DNA of 22,708 nucleotides from a virus, in IMG/VR virus record IMGVR_UViG_3300025771_000209, positions 1 through 22,708 of that record, one strand, 5' to 3'. Position numbers and translations under genes: made by a program. The notes below the pieces were generated by a model. The model worked only from the letters and a program-made list of their open reading frames with translations. It was not told the origin of the DNA and searched no databases. Positions 1-6,044 of the stretch are shown piece after piece. The stretch's first letter is position 1. Every line of letters starts with the position of its first letter.

Positions 1-49
1 TAACATCTCAATCAAAGTTGTGAATAATTACGGTTGGGTAAACATCTAG

Positions 50-78
50 TTGCAATTAGAGGAGGGATGTAGTATACT
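50..78 (+). promoter_or_regulatory. sigma70-like promoter for the replication module
   Basis: A TTGCAA -35 box (50-55) and a TATACT -10 box (73-78) are separated by exactly 17 bp, the optimal spacing for the bacterial housekeeping sigma factor. The predicted start is near 85, just ahead of the SSB gene and the co-directional replication genes. That makes it the likely early promoter read by the host RNA polymerase. No sequencing evidence of transcription is available here; the call rests on box match, spacing and position. Confidence 0.7.
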
Positions 79-84
79 ATAGGT

Positions 85-105
85 GTTCCTTCGGGAACTC
101 TTTTT
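85..105 (+). other. UUCG-capped hairpin plus U-run in the 5' leader
   Basis: GTTCC (85-89) and GGAAC (94-98) form a perfect 5-bp stem around a TTCG tetraloop, followed by TCTTTTT (99-105). UUCG loops are exceptionally stable. The shape is that of a small intrinsic terminator. However, the promoter just upstream would start RNA at about 85, so the hairpin would sit at the extreme 5' end of the message, where such structures usually protect RNA from 5'-end decay. It could also terminate transcripts arriving from the left. The ribosome-binding GAGGA (113-117) lies outside the stem and stays accessible. Confidence 0.6.
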
Positions 106-127
106 CAACAACGAGGATTATCTCATT

Positions 128-502
128 ATGTCAAGTCAAGTAATCGAAGGTGTGGTGAACTTCTCAAACGTCACCAAGCACGATGTGTTCAACGGTCAGG
201 ACACTGGCACGTTCAGCATGACCATTACCATGTCTGAGGACGATGCGGCTACACTGGCGGCACAGGGTGTCAAGATCAAGGACTACGAAGGCAACAAGCA
301 GCGTAAGTTTAAGTCTAAGTACACCATCGGTATGTACGACGCCGAAGGCAACGCGTACAACGGTGAGGTTCCGTACAACTCTCGTGTGCGCCTGAAGTAC
401 AAGACAGGTCCAGCACACCCTGTCCACGGTACTCCAACGTATCTGGAAGCAGTCAAGGTGCTAGAGGAGGCAGAAGTTTCAGCAGAAGCTGTTGACTTCT
501 GA
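128..502 (+). CDS. T7 gp2.5-like single-stranded DNA-binding protein (short form)
   Basis: This 124-aa protein probably coats single-stranded DNA at the phage replication fork. The second half aligns by eye with T7 gp2.5 around its 'P-I/Y-x-G/N-S-x-L-K-V-K-Y' strand and the following L-E-x-V-x-V-L-E strand. The C-terminus is acidic (several Glu) and ends in Asp-Phe, like the gp2.5 tail that contacts the polymerase and helicase. At 124 aa it is about half the length of T7 gp2.5 (232 aa). The ATG at 128 is chosen because GAGGA lies 10 bases before it. A GTG at 83 in the same frame would translate the leader hairpin and has no ribosome site. It overlaps the primase-helicase by TGATG, so translation is probably coupled. 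The assignment rests on position, the tail and weak similarity. Confidence 0.7.
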   Translation: MSSQVIEGVVNFSNVTKHDVFNGQDTGTFSMTITMSEDDAATLAAQGVKIKDYEGNKQRKFKSKYTIGMYDAEGNAYNGEVPYNSRVRLKYKTGPAHPVHGTPTYLEAVKVLEEAEVSAEAVDF

Positions 503-2112
503 TGGACTCTAAATTCCTACACCACGAGGAGTGTCCCAAGTGTGGCAGTAGGAACAACGTGGCGGTCTACTCTAACGGTGGTCGCCACTGTTTTTCTGCC
601 GACTGTGACTATCACGTAAACGGTGAAACAGGAGAGGAAACACAGGTGTCAACACCTAGTAACCTGAACATGGGTGGTGTCGTTGCTGGCATACCAGAGC
701 GTCGTTTGTCTGCCAAGACCGTAGGTAAGTATCAGGTCACGGTGGAGTACGACGCTAACGGTAAGATAGCCCGGCACTTCTACCCGTACTACGATGTAGA
801 CACAGGTGAGTTAGTTGCTGCCAAGTCTCGCATCGTCAAGACCAAAGACTTCCTGTCGTCAGGCTCAATGTCTAACGTAGGTCTGTTTGGTCAGAAGCAG
901 TGCCGTGGCAAAGGGAAGTACGTCACGATCACTGAGGGCGAACTGGACGCCATGTCAGTGTACGAAATGTTCGGACACAAGTACGATGTGGTATCACTGA
1001 GGTCTGGTGCGTCTAGCGCATCAAAAGAGATCAAGGCACAGCTAGAGTGGCTTGAGGGTTACGATAACGTGGTCGTTTGTTTTGACCAAGACAAAGCAGG
1101 AGAACTAGCAGTAGAGCAGATCAAGGATCTGTTTAGTCCCAACAAGCTGAAGATATGCAGTCTGCCTCTGAAGGACGCCAGTGAAATGCTCATGGCTAAC
1201 AGGGTGCAGGAGTTTACACAGGCGTGGTGGGACGCAAAGGTGTACAGACCGGACGGTATCATTGCTGGTGCTGACACATGGGAGGCGCTGGTAAACAAGC
1301 GTCAGGTACAGAGCATACCTTATCCGTGGGACGGACTCAATGAACTCACCAGAGGACACAGACCCTACGAACTGGTCACTATCACCAGCGGTTCTGGTAT
1401 GGGAAAGTCCCAGTTTATCAGAGAGCTTGAGTACGATTTGCTCCACAGAACCGACGCCAATATCGGTGTACTTGCACTCGAGGAAGATGTCGCAACGACA
1501 GCTCTGGGAATTATGTCGGTGGCGTCATCTAGGCGGCTACACTTGGAGGAAGATACGCCTATTGATGAGCTTAGACCTCACTGGGAAGCAACGATGGGTT
1601 CTGGACGTTATTACCTGTTTGACCACTGGGGATCAACGTCTGCCGATGAGCTTCTTTCAAGAGTACGGCACATGGCAAAAGCCTGTGACTGTCGATACAT
1701 CATCCTCGACCACCTGTCCATCGTGGTTTCTTCTCAAGAGAACGGGGACGAACGGAAGGCTATAGACGAAATTATGACAAAGCTACGCACACTGGTGGCA
1801 GAGACAGGAATCACACTGTTCCTCGTGTCGCACCTGAAGCGTACCTCTGGCACAGCACACGAGGACGGAGGCCGCATAAGCCTACAGGATCTCAGGGGAT
1901 CTCAGTCTATCGCACAGCTATCAGATATTGTCATAGGCATGGAGCGTAACCAGCAACACGAGGACGAGGACACTAGGAACACAACGTGTGTACGCATACT
2001 CAAGAACCGCTACGCTGGAGAAACTGGACCCGCTTGCTGGCTACGGTACGACAAGTTTACCGGACGTATCCACGAGTGTGCCAACCCTAATCCACCGGAG
2101 ACTGAGTTTTGA
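502..2112 (+). CDS. Bifunctional DNA primase-helicase (T7 gp4-like)
   Basis: At 536 aa it is close to T7 gp4 (566 aa). It would make RNA primers and unwind DNA as a hexamer. In order it shows an N-terminal zinc site (Cys11, Cys14, Cys30, Cys35), a TOPRIM primase core with an E-G-x-x-D motif near residue 145 and a D-x-D motif near 194, then a RecA-like helicase. The helicase has Walker A GSGMGKS near 297-303, Walker B IILD near 400 followed by HLS, an SHLKR motif near 443 and a GSQSIAQLSD motif near 466. The start ATG overlaps the SSB stop (TGATG), and its TGA overlaps the polymerase TTG. All catalytic motifs appear intact, so full primase and helicase activity is expected. It would load the neighbouring polymerase and contact the SSB tail. 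Confidence 0.96.
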   Translation: MDSKFLHHEECPKCGSRNNVAVYSNGGRHCFSADCDYHVNGETGEETQVSTPSNLNMGGVVAGIPERRLSAKTVGKYQVTVEYDANGKIARHFYPYYDVDTGELVAAKSRIVKTKDFLSSGSMSNVGLFGQKQCRGKGKYVTITEGELDAMSVYEMFGHKYDVVSLRSGASSASKEIKAQLEWLEGYDNVVVCFDQDKAGELAVEQIKDLFSPNKLKICSLPLKDASEMLMANRVQEFTQAWWDAKVYRPDGIIAGADTWEALVNKRQVQSIPYPWDGLNELTRGHRPYELVTITSGSGMGKSQFIRELEYDLLHRTDANIGVLALEEDVATTALGIMSVASSRRLHLEEDTPIDELRPHWEATMGSGRYYLFDHWGSTSADELLSRVRHMAKACDCRYIILDHLSIVVSSQENGDERKAIDEIMTKLRTLVAETGITLFLVSHLKRTSGTAHEDGGRISLQDLRGSQSIAQLSDIVIGMERNQQHEDEDTRNTTCVRILKNRYAGETGPACWLRYDKFTGRIHECANPNPPETEF

Positions 2113-3755
2113 ACATCGTCTTTTGTGACATTGAAACTGACGGTTTAGACGCCACTACCATCTGGTGTGCTGTCTGCCGACACAACTTAGAGAGCGAGGT
2201 GATTTGTAATGAAGCAGATTTCAAGGCGTATGTATCGCGTAAAGCGCCAGCTAAATTCATATTCCACAACGGAATTGGCTTTGATGTTCCTGTGGTCGAG
2301 CGTATTTGGAATTTTACTTTTGACAGGAGCATGGTCGCTGACACTCTAGTAATGTCTAGGCTGGCTGACCCAAGCAGGTCTGGTGGACACTCGTTGCGTA
2401 ACTGGGGAAACATCCTAGGGTTTGCAAAGGGTGACCACGAGGATTGGTCGCAGCTTACACCACAGATGATTGACTACTGCATACGTGACGTAGAGTTGAC
2501 TGAGGCGGTGTACAACAGGCTACGGGTAGAGCTAGAGGGTTTCTCACAGGCCAGCATTGACCTAGAACACAGTGTGCAGTGGATCATACAGGAACAGGAG
2601 CGTAACGGGTGGCTACTGGATCAACGTCTGTGCCACACGCTGTGCGCTAGGTTCAAGGAGCGTATGTATGAAATCGAGGAAGAACTCCAGAGGGTGTTCC
2701 CGCCGATTGTTGAAGAAAGGATCTCTGAGAAAACAGGCAAGCGCCTTAAGGATAAAGTTACGGTATTCAATCCCGGCTCAAGGCAACAGGTGGCAGAAAG
2801 ACTTGAAGCTAAGGGTGCTGTTTGGTCGGAACTCACACCGTCTGGTAGGCCACAGGTGGACGAGAGGACGCTTGAGGAAAACAAACATATACCGGAAGCT
2901 GTTCTCGTCCTTGAGTACCTTCTTCTGCAGAAGCGTTACGCACAAGTATCCTCTTGGATAGAACACGTTGAGGACGACGGTAGGGTACACGGGAGAGTTA
3001 CAACCAACGGTGCTATCACAGGACGGATGACACACCAGAACCCTAACATGGCACAGGTTCCGTCAGTCAACTCTCAGTTTGGCAAGGAGTGTCGTGACTG
3101 TTGGATTGTACCAGAGGGACGCAAGCTGGTGGGAGTAGACGCCAGTGGACTAGAGCTACGTATGTTAGCTCACTACATGGGCGACGAGGAGTTTACAAAT
3201 GTCTTGCTTAGAGACGATATTCACACCAGAAATCAAACTGCTGCTGGACTTGCAACAAGACCTCAGGCAAAGACTTTCATCTACGCTTTCCTCTACGGAG
3301 CAGGAGACGCAAAGATTGGAAGTATCATCGGAGGAACTGCAAGAGATGGGTATGCGCTTAGGACACGCTTTCTACGAAATACACCTTCTCTTGAAACTCT
3401 ACGAGAGCGAGTTGGACAGGCGTCTAGGAAGGGTTACCTCACTGGCCTCGACGGACGAAAGCTCTGGGTCAGGTCAGAACATAGTGCACTGAACACGTTA
3501 CTACAGGCGGCTGGTGCTATCATTATGAAGAAGGCTCTGGTGCTTCTGGATGACTACGCTACTCAGCACAACATTGACTACAAGTTTATAGGGAACGTAC
3601 ATGACGAGATACAATCGGAGGTGGCTTCAGAACAAGCAGAGAAGTTCGGCTGGCTCGCAGTCGAGTGCATCAAGGCGGCTGGCATTTCTTTTGAACTCAG
3701 ATGTCCACTCGACGGAGAGTACAAGGTCGGACAAACATGGTCGGAGACACACTAA
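2109..3755 (+). CDS. Family A DNA polymerase with 3'-5' proofreading (T7 gp5-like)
   Basis: This is a 548-aa replicative polymerase. The N-terminal DEDDy exonuclease has D7-x-E9 (FCDIETDG), HNGIGFD near 53-60 and Y-x-x-x-D near 122-127. The polymerase domain has motif A VDASGLELR near 344, motif B RPQAKTFIYAFLYGAG near 384-399 and motif C VHDEIQ near 497. The C-terminus ends in His, as in T7. The residue equivalent to E. coli Pol I 762 is Tyr, the T7 state. It is about 150 aa shorter than T7 gp5. Much of the gap lies just before the FNPGSR motif, where T7 carries its thioredoxin-binding loop. Start is TTG at 2109: exonuclease motif I begins at residue 5, no ATG lies upstream, and GGAG (2097-2100) sits 8 bases before it. 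Its stop overlaps the next ATG (TAATG). Confidence 0.95.
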   Translation: MNIVFCDIETDGLDATTIWCAVCRHNLESEVICNEADFKAYVSRKAPAKFIFHNGIGFDVPVVERIWNFTFDRSMVADTLVMSRLADPSRSGGHSLRNWGNILGFAKGDHEDWSQLTPQMIDYCIRDVELTEAVYNRLRVELEGFSQASIDLEHSVQWIIQEQERNGWLLDQRLCHTLCARFKERMYEIEEELQRVFPPIVEERISEKTGKRLKDKVTVFNPGSRQQVAERLEAKGAVWSELTPSGRPQVDERTLEENKHIPEAVLVLEYLLLQKRYAQVSSWIEHVEDDGRVHGRVTTNGAITGRMTHQNPNMAQVPSVNSQFGKECRDCWIVPEGRKLVGVDASGLELRMLAHYMGDEEFTNVLLRDDIHTRNQTAAGLATRPQAKTFIYAFLYGAGDAKIGSIIGGTARDGYALRTRFLRNTPSLETLRERVGQASRKGYLTGLDGRKLWVRSEHSALNTLLQAAGAIIMKKALVLLDDYATQHNIDYKFIGNVHDEIQSEVASEQAEKFGWLAVECIKAAGISFELRCPLDGEYKVGQTWSETH

Positions 3756-4054
3756 TGAAACTAATGGATCCAAGTAGAGTAGGTGATATAGCAGAGTTTT
3801 ATGCGGTTACATGGTTGTGGGATAACGGTTACGAAGTTTACCTCAATCCCGGTTCAACCGGATTTGTAGACATGGTGGCTTGGAAAGACGGAGAGTGTAC
3901 TTTAGTTGACGTAAAAACACTACACAATAAGTACAAAACGGGACAGATAAAGCAAACTAGGACAGAACAACAAGTTAAATACAACGTAAGATTTCTAGGT
4001 TTTCACCCTAAGACTCGCAAACTACGATGGATAAACCACAAGGACACAGCATGA
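3755..4054 (+). CDS. Small PD-(D/E)XK endonuclease, Holliday-junction-resolvase-like
   Basis: This 99-aa protein has the compact PD-(D/E)XK nuclease signature: a helix with Glu14 (GDIAEF), then Asp39 (GFVDMV) and Asp52-x-Lys54 (VDVKT). The order and spacing match archaeal Hjc-type resolvases and related small phage or intron nucleases. The likely role is cutting branched or damaged DNA during replication or recombination, but the substrate cannot be read from sequence. ATG 3755 overlaps the polymerase stop (TAATG) with GGAG 8 bases upstream. An in-frame ATG at 3737 lies inside the polymerase gene and lacks this spacing. Its base composition is AT-richer than its neighbours (about 40% GC by hand count), which hints at separate acquisition. 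Confidence 0.75.
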   Translation: MKLMDPSRVGDIAEFYAVTWLWDNGYEVYLNPGSTGFVDMVAWKDGECTLVDVKTLHNKYKTGQIKQTRTEQQVKYNVRFLGFHPKTRKLRWINHKDTA

Positions 4055-4905
4055 ACAAACTTTACTCACTGGTAGACGATATCTACAAGGTGGTTTCTGA
4101 GAAGCAGCCAGCAGAAGGTGTTGACCTGATAGACGAGATAGACCGCTTTGGTGAGAACTGCAAGCGCCTCATGTCTAACCTGTTCACAGAGAAGCGTGAC
4201 GGACGTAAGCTGCGTATGTCTAACATCGGGCGTGATGATCGTTACCTGTGGAACGTGGTCAACAACCCAGACGTACAAGAGGAGATGACACCTAACACAT
4301 ACGTCAAGTTTATGTACGGGCATCTGATCGAAGAGATGCTGTTGTTTCTCACCAGACTATCAGGACACGAGGTGACAGATGAACAGAAGCAGTGTGAAGT
4401 TGCGGGTGTTACAGGGTCTATGGACTGCAAAATTGACGGTGTTGTCACTGATGTTAAGAGTGTCTCCACTTTTGGGTTTAAGAAATTCAAGGACGGAAGT
4501 CTGGCTTTTGATGATCCGTTTGGATACGTTGCTCAAATTAAAGGATACGCACATTCAGAAGGAGAAACTAAGTTCGGCTGGTTAGCGATGGACAAACAGA
4601 ACGGACACCTGACGTACCTCATGTACGACTCTGAGGACACACAGGCTCCCGTGTACGACAAGATCTCTTACGACATAGAGGAGCACATCAACCGCGTAAA
4701 AAAGCTCGTAGAGCAACCGGAAGCACCAGAGCACTGCCACGAAACCGTACCAGATGGCAAAAGTGGAAATCAAAAGCTCGCAGTCGGTTGTTCCTATTGT
4801 CCCTACAAGCATACCTGCTGGCCCGGACTAAGAACATTCATCTACTCAAGTGGTCCAAGGTACTTAACAGAGGTGGTCAATGAGCCGAAGGTCGCGGAAG
4901 TCTAA
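4051..4905 (+). CDS. Cas4/RecB-family PD-(D/E)XK nuclease with probable 4Fe-4S cluster
   Basis: This 284-aa protein shows the RecB/Cas4 nuclease layout: GHLIEE near residue 90, Asp125 (GSMD), Asp134-x-Lys136 (TDVKS) and the Q-x-x-x-Y motif Gln162/Tyr166 (AQIKGY). The C-terminus has C247-x2-C250-x5-C256, the spacing of the three C-terminal cysteines that bind a 4Fe-4S cluster in Cas4 and AddB. The fourth ligand could be Cys37 or Cys229. It occupies roughly the place of the T7 gp6 exonuclease, so a role in host DNA breakdown, primer removal or recombination end-resection is likely. Start ATG 4051 overlaps the previous stop (ATGA). An earlier in-frame ATG at 4027 lies inside the previous gene. 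There are no CRISPR repeats or other cas genes nearby, so a CRISPR role is not supported. Confidence 0.85.
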   Translation: MNKLYSLVDDIYKVVSEKQPAEGVDLIDEIDRFGENCKRLMSNLFTEKRDGRKLRMSNIGRDDRYLWNVVNNPDVQEEMTPNTYVKFMYGHLIEEMLLFLTRLSGHEVTDEQKQCEVAGVTGSMDCKIDGVVTDVKSVSTFGFKKFKDGSLAFDDPFGYVAQIKGYAHSEGETKFGWLAMDKQNGHLTYLMYDSEDTQAPVYDKISYDIEEHINRVKKLVEQPEAPEHCHETVPDGKSGNQKLAVGCSYCPYKHTCWPGLRTFIYSSGPRYLTEVVNEPKVAEV

Positions 4906-5290
4906 GCTAGGAAACTTTAGGTCGGAGTTTGAAAAAGATGTCGCAAAGCAGTTACAACCATTTGGCTTTAGCTACGAGCCGTTCCAAGTGGACTACATCA
5001 TCCCACGGAAGTACACCCCAGACTTTGTGTACGAAAGAGGAGACAGAGCTTACCTCATTGAGTGCAAAGGATACTTTAGAGCAGGAGATACGCAAAAGTA
5101 TAAAGCGATCTCTAGGTCATTACCGTGGACGCAAGAACTCATCTTTGTGCTGATGAAGCCTAACCAGAAAGTGAGTAAAAGTACCAAACTTACTATGGCT
5201 GAATGGTGTGACAAACACGAGATTTTATGGTATAATATAGATACACTTAAGGAGTTAGTCGATTATGTCTCTGACACTAGAAGAAATTAA
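4880..5290 (+). CDS. T7 endonuclease I homologue (Holliday junction resolvase)
   Basis: This 136-aa protein is close in size to T7 gp3 (149 aa). It aligns by eye through FRSxxE, YxIPxxYTPDF and the IECKG core. Catalytic residues of T7 endonuclease I (Glu20, Asp55, Glu65, Lys67) correspond to Glu18, Asp48, Glu61 and Lys63. The N-terminal basic segment (RRSRKSK) also resembles T7. It should cut four-way junctions and branched DNA, helping to resolve concatemers before packaging and to degrade host DNA. It overlaps the upstream nuclease by 26 bp. Its 3' part contains a strong internal promoter (5208-5236), and the next gene starts inside its last codons. Confidence 0.93.
   Translation: MSRRSRKSKLGNFRSEFEKDVAKQLQPFGFSYEPFQVDYIIPRKYTPDFVYERGDRAYLIECKGYFRAGDTQKYKAISRSLPWTQELIFVLMKPNQKVSKSTKLTMAEWCDKHEILWYNIDTLKELVDYVSDTRRN
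5208..5236 (+). promoter_or_regulatory. extended -10 sigma70-like promoter inside the endonuclease I gene
   Basis: GTGACA (5208-5213) matches the -35 consensus at 5 of 6 bases. A perfect TATAAT (5231-5236) follows after exactly 17 bp, and the TGG just before it (5228-5230) gives an extended -10 (TGn). Start is predicted near 5243, about 22 bases before the next start codon. It would raise expression of the 58-aa protein, the DUF3310 protein, the 86-aa protein and the RNR independently of the upstream nucleases. Confidence 0.75.
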
Positions 5291-5441
5291 GGAGCGTCTG
5301 TTGCGGTTATACGACCCTGATGATCTTCTGGAAGCACTACAGATTTCTGCTGAAGATATACTGGACAGATTTGAGGACAAACTGATACGCAAGCTAGACG
5401 AGTTTCAGGAGGAGCTAGAGGAAGAAGCGTATGCGGAATGA
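5265..5441 (+). CDS. Small acidic protein, 58 aa, unknown function
   Basis: This short gene begins at ATG 5265 with a clear AAGGAG (5249-5254) 10 bases upstream and the extended -10 promoter directly ahead. The product is strongly acidic and predicted helical: it reads EEIKERLLRLYDPDDLLEAL early and ends in a run of Glu. That pattern (YDPDDLLEAL...EDILDRFED) occurs in other marine phage small proteins of unknown function, from memory. No catalytic motif or membrane segment is seen. The last 11 bases overlap the DUF3310 gene. It could be a small regulatory or adaptor protein, but this is not shown by the sequence. Confidence 0.75.
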   Translation: MSLTLEEIKERLLRLYDPDDLLEALQISAEDILDRFEDKLIRKLDEFQEELEEEAYAE

Positions 5442-5787
5442 GTGGACAACTTATTTGGATAAACACGGTGAGGTTATGACTTACGGATCTATAGACGAAG
5501 CTAAACCAGAGGATTGGGACAGGGTGAACAAGAGTAAGACGTTTACAGGCAAATTGTTTCACCCCAGCGACAAACACAACCCTGTGACACAACCAGATCA
5601 CTACAACAAGGGAGCCATCGAAGCCATCGAAGCAATCAAGGCGTCCATGCACCCACAAGAATACAAAGGATATCTCAAGGGAAACTGCCTGAAATACTTG
5701 TGGAGGTACGAATACAAGAACGGCGTAGAGGATCTCAGGAAGGCCAAGGTGTACCTAGAGTGGTTAATCAAGGAGGTCGCCACATGA
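5431..5787 (+). CDS. DUF3310 protein (T7 gp1.7-like; possible nucleotide kinase)
   Basis: This 118-aa protein ends in a DUF3310 domain: PDHYN near residue 55, then IEAIEAI, GNCLKYLWRY near 88 and a final helix EDLRKAKVYLEWL. T7 gp1.7, which phosphorylates dTMP/dGMP-type nucleotides, carries a related domain. A role in dNTP supply is therefore plausible and fits its place two genes before the RNR. The first 50 residues are polar and not recognised. Start ATG 5431 overlaps the preceding gene by 11 bp with purine-rich AGGAGGAG/GAGG upstream. It overlaps the next gene by ATGA. Confidence 0.85.
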   Translation: MRNEWTTYLDKHGEVMTYGSIDEAKPEDWDRVNKSKTFTGKLFHPSDKHNPVTQPDHYNKGAIEAIEAIKASMHPQEYKGYLKGNCLKYLWRYEYKNGVEDLRKAKVYLEWLIKEVAT

Positions 5788-6044
5788 AAGTTGTAGAGGG
5801 CAAGTTCGGTAAGACAGACGAGACAAAAGATGAGATCACTGCGTCTGAGTTTTTATCTAGGTTTGCTTTGAAGGCTCTGGGGTACGAAGAGGAAGGACGC
5901 AAGATCAAGGTGGCTGTAATCATGTACGAGGACGGTGAGATGTTTGAAGTAGCGTCCAACGAACAGTACCCTGACGGAGTGTATATGCTGCTTCAGATGG
6001 CAGCACAGGCAATCATTAATGAGACGCTAGGAGTAACTGAATAG
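5784..6044 (+). CDS. Hypothetical protein, 86 aa
   Basis: I do not recognise a characterised family. The protein is acidic and soluble, with a predicted beta pair (IKVAVIMYEDGEMFEVASN) and a C-terminal helix (MLLQMAAQAII). Start ATG 5784 overlaps the DUF3310 stop (ATGA) and has a perfect AGGAGG (5771-5776) 7 bases upstream. An upstream reading of the same frame from 5700 lacks such a site. It is followed directly by the RNR gene, so it belongs to the same transcription unit. An accessory role in nucleotide metabolism would be a guess from position only. Confidence 0.75.
   Translation: MKVVEGKFGKTDETKDEITASEFLSRFALKALGYEEEGRKIKVAVIMYEDGEMFEVASNEQYPDGVYMLLQMAAQAIINETLGVTE

Noticed and set aside
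76-83. ACTATAGG resembles the core of the T7 RNA polymerase promoter.
   Set aside because: The upstream recognition part does not match, other CTATAGG copies occur inside genes at seemingly random places (for example near 9054, 9430 and 20893), and no phage RNA polymerase gene is in the window. The sigma70 reading with 17-bp spacing explains the site better.
3199-3492. Open frame of 97 codons inside the DNA polymerase gene.
   Set aside because: It overlaps polymerase motifs A to B in a different frame and shows no domain or ribosome site.
2109-3755. Possible DnaJ-type zinc finger in the polymerase, as in HMO-2011-like phages.
   Set aside because: No CxxCxGxG repeats are present between the exonuclease and polymerase domains.
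4051-4905. Cas4 of a CRISPR system.
   Set aside because: No cas1/cas2 or repeat array is nearby, and the gene is embedded in a phage replication operon. A general phage exonuclease is the simpler reading.
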